Below are positions 8,239 to 16,151 of a stretch of 64,000 bases of DNA, in pieces (position 1 is the first letter of the stretch; the number at the start of each line of letters is the position of its first letter). This DNA is from a virus. The position numbers and the translations under genes were made by a program. The notes under the pieces are model-generated. The model made no database searches and was not told the origin of the DNA. It saw only the letters and a list, made by a program, of their open reading frames with translations. The stretch spans positions 1 to 64,000 of IMG/VR virus record IMGVR_UViG_3300050821_010968, one strand, 5' to 3'.

Positions 8239-8252
8239 GTCGATTCTTCCCC

Positions 8253-8951
8253 TTATACTTTTGCCCACCGGCCAAGTTGTTTGCCTTTCGGCTCGATCCA
8301 GTGCAGCGTCTGTTTCCATTTTGCCAGACGGCCTTCCTGCCAGTTGATATAATACTGCGTACTCTTGATACTATGATCCCTATTGGCGAGTTCGCGTTCT
8401 TTCAGATTGTCGAAACTGGGCATCGAATAGTACCGAAAGAAATCCTTGTTCGCTTCTCTCAGTTCGTCGAAATTCTGACGATTGATAATGAAGCTTTTCA
8501 TCTTTCCACGTTCCTGCAAATTTTCAGATTCTTTCATCACGTGGATTGCAATTTCTTCCGCAGCGATCTTGGCGCGTCCCTTGATCATATTTGCAACACG
8601 TTCTTTGCTGCCAGCGATTTCTTTGACGAGATCGACACACGACTCCTCAAAAGGCGCTTTGCGTGCGCCCCAGCATGAGGCCGTTTGAAAGCCATCACCG
8701 GGACGTTCATATCCGTGATGGGCAATCGTGCCTGTATTGGCAAGAATCGGTCGCGCACAGATTTGGCACGTCAGCGCTTTTGCGTCGCGTTCCGCTTTGA
8801 GGAGCGCCAATTCTTTCGCGCGCGCTTCTTTCTTGGCTGCGCGTTCGGCTCCGGCTTGTTTGCGTGCGGCTGCATCGTCGATGCCCTGCGCCTTAAGTTC
8901 GGTGACGCGTTCTCTGAATTCTTTCCAATTGTCGCGCCTGTATCCGAACAT
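8253..8951 (-). CDS. treble-clef zinc-finger protein with helical tail
   Basis: A 232-residue protein. Residues 1-60 are a charged Ala/Lys/Glu helix. Then come CQICARPI, IAHHGYERPGDG and SCWGARKAPFE, a Cys-His-Cys pattern (C-x2-C...HHGYxRPG...C) also seen in unannotated proteins of large plasmids and phages. The rest is helical. It begins 26 nt after a class II -10 box, with GGGAGG before the ATG. A nucleic-acid-linked role is plausible but not shown. Confidence 0.75.
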   Translation of the reverse strand: MFGYRRDNWKEFRERVTELKAQGIDDAAARKQAGAERAAKKEARAKELALLKAERDAKALTCQICARPILANTGTIAHHGYERPGDGFQTASCWGARKAPFEESCVDLVKEIAGSKERVANMIKGRAKIAAEEIAIHVMKESENLQERGKMKSFIINRQNFDELREANKDFFRYYSMPSFDNLKERELANRDHSIKSTQYYINWQEGRLAKWKQTLHWIEPKGKQLGRWAKV

Positions 8952-8976
8952 CGGCACCTCCCTCGTTGATGAGGAG

Positions 8977-9019
8977 CTTATAAGAAAATCTCACGGCATT
9001 GTCAACCCATGAAAGCCAA
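8977..9019 (-). promoter_or_regulatory. class II promoter at the divergent switch
   Basis: Minus strand: TTGGCTTTCATGGG, then the -35 TTGACA (9005-9000), 17 nt, and a near-consensus -10 TATAAG (8982-8977). It drives 8951-7395 leftwards, while the gcrA promoter 50 nt away drives rightwards. This is the best -10 of the class. Confidence 0.8.
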
Positions 9020-9069
9020 TGCGGAAAAATCGAGACTTTGGCTGGAAATTTACCCGTAAAAATAGGGGC

Positions 9070-9114
9070 TTGACCGAATCTCCGGACCTGCTATGAATCC
9101 CGACAGGTCGAGTC
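9070..9114 (+). promoter_or_regulatory. class I promoter of gcrA
   Basis: The -35 TTGACC (9070-9075) is followed by 16 nt and the -10 TATGAA (9092-9097). Only the right half-site of the palindrome is good (CGACA, 9101-9105). Three GANTC sites are nearby: GAATC at 9076 in the spacer, GAATC at 9095 overlapping the -10, and GAGTC at 9110. GANTC over core promoter elements is how GcrA/CcrM-dependent promoters look in Caulobacter, so autoregulation is likely (inference). Confidence 0.75.
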
Positions 9115-9125
9115 GGAGAATAAAT

Positions 9126-9647
9126 GTGACTGCCACGAATTGGACGGACGCACAGGTTGCAATCTTGCGCGAGCTATGGCCCACGAGCACATCGGCGACC
9201 GATATCGGAACCATGTGCGGGAAAACCAAACGGGCGGTCATAGGTAAAGCAGACCGCCTCAACCTCGGAGAAAAACTCCAGCGCAATCTTCACAAGCAAC
9301 GCCCAAACGCGCGAAAGAAAATCGTACCTACTGTCGAGGCTCAGATTTCCGTAGAGCCCGCCGAAGAAAAAGAAGAGGACGAGGATGATTACGGGTTGCC
9401 AAAATTTTCTGTTGACGTGTCAACGGACGCCGATCCTGATTTCCCAGTGACGCTGGAACAGCTTGAGCATGGGATGTGTCGTTGGCCGATTGGAGATTCG
9501 CAAACCGAGGATATTCGCTTTTGTGGGCAGTCGAGTAGAGGAAAGCCTTTCTGCGACTCACATGATGCAAAAGCCTATACGCCGCATCGTGGAAAATCGG
9601 CAGCATATTCTCCTCCACGGCAGCGACGTTTCGGAGGTTACCGGTGA
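9126..9647 (+). CDS. gcrA: GcrA-family cell-cycle/methylation-dependent regulator
   Basis: GcrA proteins bind sigma70-RNA polymerase and stimulate promoters carrying CcrM-methylated GANTC sites in Alphaproteobacteria. Residues 4-40 (TNWTDAQVAILRELWPTSTSATDIG...AVIGKADRLNLG) match the N-terminal helix-turn-helix domain. Near the end, MCRWPIGD and FCGQSSRGKPFCDSHDAKAY match the conserved C-terminal domain that contacts sigma. The middle is a Lys-rich then acidic linker. At 173 residues it has normal length. I placed the start at the GTG 9126: it follows GGAGA and begins with the family's usual WTD stretch, whereas the ATG at 9093 lies inside the -10 box. Its stop overlaps the next start (GTGA). 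Confidence 0.93.
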   Translation: MTATNWTDAQVAILRELWPTSTSATDIGTMCGKTKRAVIGKADRLNLGEKLQRNLHKQRPNARKKIVPTVEAQISVEPAEEKEEDEDDYGLPKFSVDVSTDADPDFPVTLEQLEHGMCRWPIGDSQTEDIRFCGQSSRGKPFCDSHDAKAYTPHRGKSAAYSPPRQRRFGGYR

Positions 9648-10276
9648 GAGATTTGGCGATCTATCTTGATCTCGATGGCGTGATGGCAAATTACGATGAA
9701 GGAATTCGCGATCTCGGCTTCAATCCTGATCCTGCAAAAAAGAACGAACTGAATCGGTCAGGATCGAAAGACCCCTTCAAAAGGGTAATGTACGAGGCGA
9801 TTCGCGGCACAGAGTTTTATCGCGACTTGCCGTTGATGCCCGGAGCGGTCGAACTTTATCGGACCATAAAAGATGCCGATCCCATCATTGTAACGGCGGC
9901 TCCGAAATTCGGCAGTACTGAGGATGACTACTATTTGAATCCTTACTGGCTGGGGGCTGCATACCATAAGCGGTACTGGACCGAATATACGCTTCTACCG
10001 CAAGCTCTCTCATATGAAGTCCTGCACGCTGGCGAGACGGTTCCAGTTCTAAAAGACGAACGCATTCCTATTCCGGATACGCGTTTTATATGCACGACTT
10101 CGGCGCGCAAACAGGAATTCATGCATCGCAAGCATAGTCCTCATCAACTGCTCATCGATGATCGCAAAGCCAATTGTGAGAACTGGATCGCAGCCGGTGG
10201 CTACGCAATTCTCCACGTAGATGCCGAGACCACAATCGCCCAACTCAAAGCTTATAGGATGGCCCATGCAAGCTGA
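9644..10276 (+). CDS. HAD-superfamily phosphatase, 5'(3')-deoxyribonucleotidase-like
   Basis: A 210-residue protein. Residues 6-12 hold the nucleophile motif LDLDGVM; IIVTAAPK near residue 85 fits HAD motif II (Thr); and LLIDDRKANCENW near residue 168 fits the acidic motif IV. The size and the NxD-type cap resemble NT5C-type nucleotidases, which dephosphorylate dNMPs, so a role in nucleotide pool control is likely, though the substrate cannot be read from sequence. GTG start overlapping the gcrA stop. Confidence 0.8.
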   Translation: MRDLAIYLDLDGVMANYDEGIRDLGFNPDPAKKNELNRSGSKDPFKRVMYEAIRGTEFYRDLPLMPGAVELYRTIKDADPIIVTAAPKFGSTEDDYYLNPYWLGAAYHKRYWTEYTLLPQALSYEVLHAGETVPVLKDERIPIPDTRFICTTSARKQEFMHRKHSPHQLLIDDRKANCENWIAAGGYAILHVDAETTIAQLKAYRMAHAS

Positions 10277-10697
10277 AATGATAGAAGTTTCCGCCACCGA
10301 CCCTGATAGTGAAGTCATCGTCCGATTTCCAAAGGATCAGTGCGTTTCTTTTCCGAATATGCAGGCGCTGATCGGTGCTTCCGATACACTTGCCAGTCTT
10401 TCGAACTGCTGGCGAGCCGATCTCGACCATGGTAAAGCCGAGGGGATTCGCAAAGAGATCGCAAATGCTATCGTCGATAGGGTTCGCGAAAAGCTGGCTC
10501 AAGAGAGCCCACAGGCTGCCGCACAGTTTCCCGATGTCTATATGGGCACCCAATGGACCATCATAGCCCATGAAACACCAGACGGCATCAAAGCCGGAAT
10601 CGAAGTCCATGTTGGTCATCTCATCAATACGATTGCCGAGCTTCTAGGCCCTTTGGATGGCGGACTCCTGCCCAAGTCTTCTGAAAAACGTCATTGA
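10266..10697 (+). CDS. hypothetical protein
   Basis: A 143-residue acidic soluble protein (MQAEMIEVSATDPDSEVIVRF...). The chosen ATG lies 11 nt inside the previous gene, with AGGA 6 nt upstream; the ATG at 10278 is the alternative. The C-terminal half contains IKAGIEVHVGHLINTIAELLG. No family recognised. Confidence 0.7.
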   Translation: MQAEMIEVSATDPDSEVIVRFPKDQCVSFPNMQALIGASDTLASLSNCWRADLDHGKAEGIRKEIANAIVDRVREKLAQESPQAAAQFPDVYMGTQWTIIAHETPDGIKAGIEVHVGHLINTIAELLGPLDGGLLPKSSEKRH

Positions 10698-10700
10698 CGA

Positions 10701-10895
10701 ATGGGTAATATCGCGGACGACTTCGCGTTAATCGCGAAGAACTTAAAGCGCCTACAAAATCCGGAGGAAGAACGATTAGCGGATTATTGCGCGCGTTGTG
10801 ACAACGGAGGATGGGTCCAGATATGGAGCCCGCGTCCGCCAGCATTTGGGATATGCCCAGATTGTTACAACCCAATGGAATACCCTTCGCCATGA
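10701..10895 (+). CDS. small zinc-ribbon protein
   Basis: A 64-residue protein: a helical N-terminus, then CARCDNGGWVQ and ICPDCYNP. The two CxxC pairs about 20 residues apart form a likely zinc ribbon. It starts 3 nt after the previous stop and its own stop overlaps the next start. Confidence 0.7.
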   Translation: MGNIADDFALIAKNLKRLQNPEEERLADYCARCDNGGWVQIWSPRPPAFGICPDCYNPMEYPSP

Positions 10896-11272
10896 AGGAT
10901 TTCATGACATTCGTCGCAAAAGAATTTGATGGCACACACTTGCGGCATATACATTTCGTTCGTTGCCCACGAAGTCATGCTCCCGGAGGCTATCGCTCCA
11001 TTTTAAGTTTAGAGGCGTTTCGCGGGAGAGAACGAGATAGATTAAACGTTCGACATCGTCGTCGGGATAAATTGGGACGCTGGTTCTATGTAATTCAATT
11101 CTACGATTACATGACTGAGAAAATCGGAGTTCGACAAACCTTTGCAGACCTAGGCATTCCGCGTCAGCCTTCGGCTCCTTATACCAAACATTCTTCAATA
11201 TGGGATTTTTACATAGCAATTGGGTATGACTACAAGAAGAAGCGTTACGGAAAACTCAGAATTCCCGATTGA
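10892..11272 (+). CDS. basic hypothetical protein
   Basis: A 126-residue, strongly basic protein (MKDFMTFVAKEFDGTHLRHIHFVRC...) with runs such as RHRRRDKLGRWFY and a C-terminal YDYKKKRYGK. The charge suggests nucleic-acid contact, but no fold is recognised. The ATG at 10892 overlaps the previous stop (ATGA); upstream ATGs in frame lie within that gene. A class I promoter overlaps its last codon. Confidence 0.65.
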   Translation: MKDFMTFVAKEFDGTHLRHIHFVRCPRSHAPGGYRSILSLEAFRGRERDRLNVRHRRRDKLGRWFYVIQFYDYMTEKIGVRQTFADLGIPRQPSAPYTKHSSIWDFYIAIGYDYKKKRYGKLRIPD

Positions 11273-11303
11273 CATCCGACAGAAACTGTCCTTAACTATG
11301 ACA
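11269..11303 (+). promoter_or_regulatory. class I promoter, the one copy without GANTC
   Basis: -35 TTGACA (11269-11274), spacer 17-18 nt, -10 TTAACT/TAACTA (11292-11298) inside the palindrome TGTCC-N7-TGACA (11287-11303). No GANTC lies between the operator and the ATG at 11318. A second GACAG...CTGTC pair sits in the spacer. Confidence 0.75.
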
Positions 11304-11317
11304 TCAGGGAGGCTGCT

Positions 11318-11557
11318 ATGTTTGGGCTACTCGTCGGTGCACACCAGATCATGTCATTAAATCCGGATGGCGGAAGAGCCCTCAGCGATTATGAAATCTG
11401 GTGCCGCGAGAAGGGTTGCCAGCATGCGCACTGTCCCTGCTATTGTGACCATCCGCAGCCTTTCCTTCACGATGGGAAGCTTGTATGTGGGGAGTGTGCC
11501 ATCGTGGACGGCAACTTCTGTGAAATGATTCCCTGTTATCCGGAGACCTGCGAGTGA
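11318..11557 (+). CDS. cysteine-rich small protein
   Basis: A 79-residue protein with eleven Cys, arranged in part as CQHAHCPCYC, VCGECAI and FCEMIPCYPETC, so probably one or two zinc sites. GGGAGG precedes the ATG and it is the first gene after a class I promoter. Function unknown. Confidence 0.7.
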   Translation: MFGLLVGAHQIMSLNPDGGRALSDYEIWCREKGCQHAHCPCYCDHPQPFLHDGKLVCGECAIVDGNFCEMIPCYPETCE

Positions 11558-11760
11558 TAGAATATAGAAAGCCAAGCGAAACGCCGACCAAAGATGGCTG
11601 CTACTACGCCAGATTCGACGAGGAAGAAGATGGAAACATCGAAATCGTCGAGGTCGCTTTTCATCGGGATGCACATGTTTGGCGCTTCGGCGTGACCTTC
11701 CCGGCAAGACTTGACCAATTTACGTGGTTCGGTAGTGTGCGTGAAATTCAGGAGGGGTAG
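11554..11760 (+). CDS. small acidic protein
   Basis: A 68-residue protein (MIEYRKPSETPTKDGCYYARF...) starting at a GTG that overlaps the previous stop. Short beta-like segments around an EEEDG turn, ending FTWFGSVREI. Small phage proteins with this TPxxxGxYxARxxE...FTWFG appearance are common and unassigned. A class II promoter begins at the base after its stop. Confidence 0.65.
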   Translation: MIEYRKPSETPTKDGCYYARFDEEEDGNIEIVEVAFHRDAHVWRFGVTFPARLDQFTWFGSVREIQEG

Positions 11761-11790
11761 TTGACAACCCACGCCAGCCAATGGTAGGGA
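11761..11790 (+). promoter_or_regulatory. class II promoter with the conserved block inverted in the spacer
   Basis: -35 TTGACA (11761-11766), 18 nt, -10 TAGGGA (11785-11790). Here the class II block sits in the spacer and reads on the opposite strand (CCATTGGCTGGCGTGGGTTG, 11784-11765). Because TTGACAA and TTGTCAA are mutual complements, the same block can supply the -35 in either orientation. Confidence 0.7.
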
Positions 11791-11812
11791 TCGTTAACCT
11801 CGAAGGTCTGCC

Positions 11813-12079
11813 ATGAAAGTCACGTGGGAAATCTCAGATATAAAGTGCGGACGCCGCGCCCGAAAACCGGGAACGAGCGAGACACTAATCATTGGATATG
11901 ACGCTTCGATTGAGCCGCGAACCATACATGACGCTCCAGCAAATCGAACGATCACGTCGTTATCCGATGGATCGCTGATCGCGCAACGTCTCAACAATCA
12001 AGAGGTGGCCGAATTCCTGAATAAGTCCGAGCTATTACCTCTCGAACTTCTTCCAGAGATCACAATTCAGGTCGGATGA
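11813..12079 (+). CDS. hypothetical protein
   Basis: An 88-residue, beta-rich protein beginning MKVTWEISDIKCGRRARKPG and ending ELLPEITIQVG. It starts 23 nt after a -10 box, with GAAGG upstream. Function unknown. Confidence 0.7.
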   Translation: MKVTWEISDIKCGRRARKPGTSETLIIGYDASIEPRTIHDAPANRTITSLSDGSLIAQRLNNQEVAEFLNKSELLPLELLPEITIQVG

Positions 12080-12080
12080 G

Positions 12081-12383
12081 ATGCTCGTCGGAATTCTAGG
12101 GGGAATTTGCGTTATTGAGGCTTTCGTCCTCATAATGAATTATTTCCAACTCCGGTCATGTGTGCAAGCTTTTATCGAGATAGAGCAGTCCGTCCGCAAA
12201 GTCATGGCGTTGGCCTTAGAAGAAGAAAATTTATACCTTGCAAACATTACACACCATAAAGAACAGAATAGTTTTTTAAAGAACGACATGCTCGTCGAAC
12301 AGAAAAAACGTCTTGCGGCTGAGAAACGTCTCGCCGAACTACTCAAAGAATCACAACCCAAACAAGAGAAGAAAGCACCATGA
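12081..12383 (+). CDS. membrane-anchored coiled-coil protein
   Basis: A 100-residue protein with one N-terminal hydrophobic span (about residues 3-21, LVGILGGICVIEAFVLIMN), followed by a long charged helix to the end that is likely to form a coiled coil. The overall shape resembles an inner-membrane spanin-like or scaffold protein, but it lies far from the lysis genes, so no role is assigned. Starts one base after the previous stop. Confidence 0.7.
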   Translation: MLVGILGGICVIEAFVLIMNYFQLRSCVQAFIEIEQSVRKVMALALEEENLYLANITHHKEQNSFLKNDMLVEQKKRLAAEKRLAELLKESQPKQEKKAP

Positions 12384-13072
12384 GCGAACAAGCTTGGGGG
12401 CATGGAGGCTTGCGTGGTTGGGGGCCATACGAACTCATGTTGCGAGAACACGCGCAGGAGAGATTTGTCTCTGCGATCCGTTCCACTCTGCTCCAACTGA
12501 ATAGTGCATGGAATTTCGACCGGGTTGAAGGTCCGATACTCATGCCGCGCTCTTTTATCAGCCCGTCCTATGACGGCGATGATGTATGGCTGCTTCAGGC
12601 GAAGCTGGGAGAAGACGAGGCTGTTCTGCGTCCCGAGACTACAGCGTACAGCTACGAAGCCGCAAAGACGTTGCTGATGCGTGGTGATCGCAAAATGCCT
12701 CTGTGTGTCTGGCAAGTCGGCAAGTCATTTCGGCGCGAACAGAGCGATGGGGCGACCGCTGCGAAATTGCGCTTTTACGAATTCACACAATTGGAATTCC
12801 AGTGTCTCTATTCACCAAGAACACTCGCCGATTATCGTTCAGCGGTCGTCGAGCAGATGTACAATACGATTGCCAGTCTCACACATCTCTCAACGCGGTT
12901 CGTGACAAGCGACCGTCTTCCATCCTATTCGACGAAAACGGAAGACGTTGAAGTGGAATGGAATGGACGGTGGACAGAGATGTGCAGTATCTCCGACCGT
13001 ACAGACTATCCGGATGCCAAGGTTTTAGAGGTCGCCATCGGGCTAGACCGGATCGTGAGTTGTCACGGATGA
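12380..13072 (+). CDS. class II aminoacyl-tRNA synthetase core, glycyl-tRNA synthetase-like
   Basis: A 230-residue stand-alone catalytic core. It shows LRPETTAYSYEAAKTLL (83-99), like the LRPETAQG segment of dimeric GlyRS; WQVGKSFRREQ (111-121), which is class II motif 2 with the ATP-binding Arg; RFYEFTQLEF (131-140), like REFTQAEIE of GlyRS; and AIGLDRI (219-225), motif 3. There is no anticodon-binding domain, and GlyRS is normally about twice as long. Such paralogues (HisZ, AsnA, PoxA types) often lose aminoacylation or act on other substrates, so the product may charge, edit or modify something other than tRNA-Gly. ATGA overlaps link it on both sides. Confidence 0.88.
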   Translation: MSEQAWGHGGLRGWGPYELMLREHAQERFVSAIRSTLLQLNSAWNFDRVEGPILMPRSFISPSYDGDDVWLLQAKLGEDEAVLRPETTAYSYEAAKTLLMRGDRKMPLCVWQVGKSFRREQSDGATAAKLRFYEFTQLEFQCLYSPRTLADYRSAVVEQMYNTIASLTHLSTRFVTSDRLPSYSTKTEDVEVEWNGRWTEMCSISDRTDYPDAKVLEVAIGLDRIVSCHG

Positions 13073-13533
13073 ACCGCGACGAAACTTTGGTCGATCTCAT
13101 CGAGAGATTGGCGAAGACCAAGACTCAGAAATTTCATCGCTATTGGCATCCCGATAGTGAACTATGCGCCGACATCGCTCGCTGCGCCGGAACCTATCGT
13201 GATTATGATCGTCGGCAAACCTATCCGAATTATCTCGATAATCTCAGCGAAGCGTGGGGATTGATTCCGGATAACTATCTGGTTTCGGAAGTCAGTGACG
13301 TGCAAATGAAACGAACTGAAACTATCGAAGCCACTGAGTTTATCGTCACGAAGTCAGATCACTGGTACATCAGCCTGATTCCAGAAAATTCTACGCTTCC
13401 TCAATTCATTAAGAAGGGGGAAGAGTTAATCTGGCCGAGCGCCTCTCATATCAATCTATGTTATGCGGTATGTCTTGTCGCGCTAAAAGCACGACTCGCA
13501 AATGTCCGCGCAGGAGTGGAGATACAAACATGA
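13069..13533 (+). CDS. hypothetical protein
   Basis: A 154-residue protein (MNRDETLVDLIERLAKTKTQ...) starting within the stop of the synthetase-like gene. The middle is rich in aromatic and acidic residues (HPDSELCADIARCAGTYRDYD). The tight coupling suggests it works with the synthetase-like core, but there is no recognised domain. Confidence 0.7.
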   Translation: MNRDETLVDLIERLAKTKTQKFHRYWHPDSELCADIARCAGTYRDYDRRQTYPNYLDNLSEAWGLIPDNYLVSEVSDVQMKRTETIEATEFIVTKSDHWYISLIPENSTLPQFIKKGEELIWPSASHINLCYAVCLVALKARLANVRAGVEIQT

Positions 13534-14069
13534 TCAAGACCGCACGCTACAACGGCAAGGAAGGCTTCGAGGCCATATGTCACGTCTGTACAAAGCGTTC
13601 GTTCTTTCCAAGCCGAAAACGATTACCGGATCAGGTCGTCTCGAAAAAGTTTCGACAGGGCGGCTGGGAAGTCAACCAGAACGGCAAAGATGTTTGCCCA
13701 AAGTGCATCAAAGAACGCTCCGAAAGAGTGACTCCGGAAAACCGTGTATACGCAGCGGCTCCAGAAGAATTACCGCTCAATGCGTCGAATGTCACTCGCG
13801 TGATTTCTACATGCGGCGTCCCCGCTCCTCAAGTCGTCGAGCTTGAGCATAAGTCATGCCGGAAATTCGAAATCAAATTTCTCGGACATGCCGAAGTCCA
13901 GTTTGGGCAACTTCTTCATGCCGAAGGCGAAGTTCTTCGCATCTTCAATACAAAACGAAAATCCAGTTACATACGTGCAAAGCTGGAACATACCGAAGAT
14001 ACGAGCAGCATGAAGCTCAATACCGGCCTGTCATGGTTCCTGACGCTTGAACCGAATCTGCCCGCATGA
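13530..14069 (+). CDS. zinc-ribbon hypothetical protein
   Basis: A 179-residue protein. The first 60 residues hold ICHVCTKRSFF and VCPKCIKER, two CxxC pairs about 30 apart, forming a zinc ribbon. The C-terminal part is a beta-rich domain (KFEIKFLGHAEVQFG). The ATG at 13530 overlaps the preceding stop. Function unknown. Confidence 0.7.
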   Translation: MIKTARYNGKEGFEAICHVCTKRSFFPSRKRLPDQVVSKKFRQGGWEVNQNGKDVCPKCIKERSERVTPENRVYAAAPEELPLNASNVTRVISTCGVPAPQVVELEHKSCRKFEIKFLGHAEVQFGQLLHAEGEVLRIFNTKRKSSYIRAKLEHTEDTSSMKLNTGLSWFLTLEPNLPA

Positions 14070-14356
14070 GACGCCCTCGCGATAATCACGGGCACTTTAT
14101 TCCGCTGGAGTGTCCTTTCGCCGATTGCGGCGCTGGCATTCTCGTCGAGGATAGCGACGGCGTTTGGCGCTGTAACGGGCTCATCGATCCCGGCAACAAT
14201 GAACCGCTTGAAGCATGCCCTTTCAATCATACCGATGGCGAGCCGTATATTGCCGGATCGACTGTGAAGGAATGGATGGCGTGGTTTGCGGAATGGTATC
14301 GCAGAGAACGTGAACGTGGGGACGAAAAACTCGCCGCAAAAGGTCTTGCTTACTAG
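14066..14356 (+). CDS. small zinc-binding protein
   Basis: A 96-residue protein with ECPFADCGAGI, WRCNG and ACPFNHTDG, four Cys plus His that could form one zinc site, then a helical tail (EWMAWFAEWYRRERERGDEK). ATGA overlap with the previous gene. Function unknown. Confidence 0.65.
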   Translation: MRRPRDNHGHFIPLECPFADCGAGILVEDSDGVWRCNGLIDPGNNEPLEACPFNHTDGEPYIAGSTVKEWMAWFAEWYRRERERGDEKLAAKGLAY

Positions 14357-14365
14357 GAGGACGCG

Positions 14366-14575
14366 ATGTTGTCGAAGAAATTTGTGACTCATCGAGGATG
14401 GAACAACGGTGAGCTTATGCGCGATTTTGAAATTGACATAAAAGAAAAAGAAGAAGCTGGATACCGGCTGCATTCATGGAATTATCTGCCATTTATGTCT
14501 TCTTCTCCGTGCCTGACAATCATGGCAATCTACGAGCGTGAAGAAGCCCAGATTGGGCCTGCGCTACCCGAGTAG
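14366..14575 (+). CDS. small hypothetical protein
   Basis: A 69-residue protein (MLSKKFVTHRGWNNGELMRDF...) with a strong AGGAGG ribosome binding site. The layout, helix then GYRLHSWNYLPF then a strand, faintly resembles DUF4177-like small proteins; I would not assign it. Last gene of the operon; the next promoter begins at 14610. Confidence 0.65.
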   Translation: MLSKKFVTHRGWNNGELMRDFEIDIKEKEEAGYRLHSWNYLPFMSSSPCLTIMAIYEREEAQIGPALPE

Positions 14576-14609
14576 GCCGAAAAATTCTCAAACCCGCGTT
14601 AACCAATAT

Positions 14610-14660
14610 TTGACACCCTGATTTAGGACAGGTAGTGTCGCGAACCCTGACATAGGATTC
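14610..14660 (+). promoter_or_regulatory. class I promoter of the DHH/dCMP/HNH operon
   Basis: -35 TTGACA (14610-14615), 17 nt, -10 TAGTGT (14633-14638). The palindrome TGTCG-N7-TGACA (14636-14652) overlaps the -10 and the start point, and GATTC follows at 14656-14660. Confidence 0.8.
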
Positions 14661-14663
14661 GCA

Positions 14664-14855
14664 GTGCCTCCGCTTCCCCATTCGATACCCGACCTAAAAC
14701 GCGCTTTCGCCAAGTTCAACCGCGAAAATGATATTTGTGTCATGTGCATGGGGACTGGGTGCCGTCCGGAAGCCTTTGGCGTCGGTAATCCCATCAAAGA
14801 CAAAACGTGTCTCAAATGTAAGGGCCGTGGCTTTATCAAGAAGCAGGGTGCCTAA
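14664..14855 (+). CDS. DnaJ-type zinc-finger small protein
   Basis: A 63-residue protein starting at GTG, with CVMCMGTGCRP and CLKCKGRGF, the CxxCxGxG repeat of the DnaJ cysteine-rich domain. Stand-alone copies of this finger are usually thought to bind unfolded protein or partner proteins. First gene after a class I promoter; its ribosome binding site is weak. Related fingers occur at 19711 and 26335. Confidence 0.7.
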   Translation: MPPLPHSIPDLKRAFAKFNRENDICVMCMGTGCRPEAFGVGNPIKDKTCLKCKGRGFIKKQGA

Positions 14856-15325
14856 TGGAAACGATTGATAATGTTATCATAAACGGCACGGCTTCGAAAA
14901 ATGAGGCTGCCCATCCGGGCTGGAAAATCGAAGCGACCAATCTCTTTCTCGATTTCCAGAAAACTGCGATCAATCCTTTTACGGTTGAAGACATCCGTGC
15001 CGCTCATCCTTACTTTGACAAGCTGACAGCGGTAATTTCCGGATGGGGGTCGATTCCTTTAAATCTCCAGCGGCAAAACTTCACCGTTAAAGTCGGACAT
15101 CGTACGCATGACGACGAAGGAAGGCCACTTCGCCATCATCTCGGTTTGTGGTGGAGACCAAACGAACTTTTCGACAGGGAGTATGTCGAATCAATTGGTT
15201 TTGTTCTTCTGAGCGGTGACGAGCTTGTCGCGACGACTCTTCAGATGATGCGTCAAATGACGAGCGAACAAAAAGATATTTTTCTCAACGGATGGGCAGA
15301 AATGGAAAGTAGTGCAAACCCCTGA
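14855..15325 (+). CDS. hypothetical protein
   Basis: A 156-residue protein (METIDNVIINGTASKNEAAHPGWKIEATNL...) with a Gly/Trp-rich centre (AVISGWGSIPLNL) and a beta-rich end. The ATG shares a base with the previous stop (TAATG). No family recognised. Confidence 0.7.
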   Translation: METIDNVIINGTASKNEAAHPGWKIEATNLFLDFQKTAINPFTVEDIRAAHPYFDKLTAVISGWGSIPLNLQRQNFTVKVGHRTHDDEGRPLRHHLGLWWRPNELFDREYVESIGFVLLSGDELVATTLQMMRQMTSEQKDIFLNGWAEMESSANP

Positions 15326-16151
15326 TATTTGCGTGTTTCATGGATTTTGCCCAGATGGTTTTACATCGGCATGGGCTGTCTGGAAAAAATTCGGCGATGC
15401 AGTCGAATATCGTCACGGATCGTATGGATCACCACCGCCAACTGTAGATGGTAAGCATGTCCTGCTTGTCGATTTCAGTTACAAACGTCCGGTTCTCGAT
15501 GAGATGCTATTAAAAGCAGCGTCGATCACCATATTTGATCATCACGTAACTTCGCAGGCCGATCTACAGCCTCTTCTCGACAGCGGCAAAGTCGGAGGCC
15601 TGTTCGATATGAATCGCTCGGGATGCGGACTGACGTGGGATATTCTGCATCCGAATATCCTTCGGCCTCGTATCATTGATTTCGTCGAAGATCGTGACCT
15701 GTGGCGTTGGAAGTTTGGCGACCTCACCAAATTCGCTTGTCTTTGGCTGGACTCATTCGAGATGAAATTCGATCAGTGGGATGCGGCCTCTGCACAGTTA
15801 GAATCCGATCCGACTGAAGCGTACAAGATCGGGTCTTATCTCTATAAACGCCACATGAAGAACTGCGAGTCCATGATCGCGGCGACGCTTCAACGCGTCA
15901 ATATCGCTGGATTTGACGTTCCTTGCTGCAACGTTTCACATCTTTATTGCTCTGAGGTCGGCAACATTCTCGCCAAACGTGACGATGCACCATTCAGTGC
16001 AACATTCTTCATCAACAAGGATGGAGACACTGTTTATTCTTTGCGCTCTATCGATAGCAAAGAAGATGTCAGCGCCATTGCATTGAAGTGGGGTGGCGGC
16101 GGACATCGAAATGCTGCTGGATTTCGTCTTAAACCGGGAGAAACGCTTTGA
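15312..16151 (+). CDS. DHH/DHHA1-family phosphoesterase, NrnA/RecJ-like
   Basis: A 279-residue protein. It shows HGFCPDGFTSAW (10-21), VDFSY (53-57), DHH (76-78), an Asp in VEDRDLW, and GGGGHRNAAGF (261-271), the DHHA1 substrate-binding loop. Families of this size include nanoRNases that turn 2-5-mer RNA into nucleotides and cyclic-dinucleotide phosphodiesterases, with Mn2+ cofactor. In a phage, plausible roles are RNA turnover for nucleotide recycling or removal of defence signals (inference). The GTG start lies 14 nt inside the previous gene. The next gene, dCMP deaminase, fits nucleotide recycling. Confidence 0.9.
   Translation: MQTPDICVFHGFCPDGFTSAWAVWKKFGDAVEYRHGSYGSPPPTVDGKHVLLVDFSYKRPVLDEMLLKAASITIFDHHVTSQADLQPLLDSGKVGGLFDMNRSGCGLTWDILHPNILRPRIIDFVEDRDLWRWKFGDLTKFACLWLDSFEMKFDQWDAASAQLESDPTEAYKIGSYLYKRHMKNCESMIAATLQRVNIAGFDVPCCNVSHLYCSEVGNILAKRDDAPFSATFFINKDGDTVYSLRSIDSKEDVSAIALKWGGGGHRNAAGFRLKPGETL

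Noticed and set aside
9093-9125. Extension of GcrA to the ATG at 9093
   Set aside because: That ATG is part of the -10 box TATGAAT, so it would lie upstream of the transcript. The family starts at the WTD motif, matched by the GTG at 9126.
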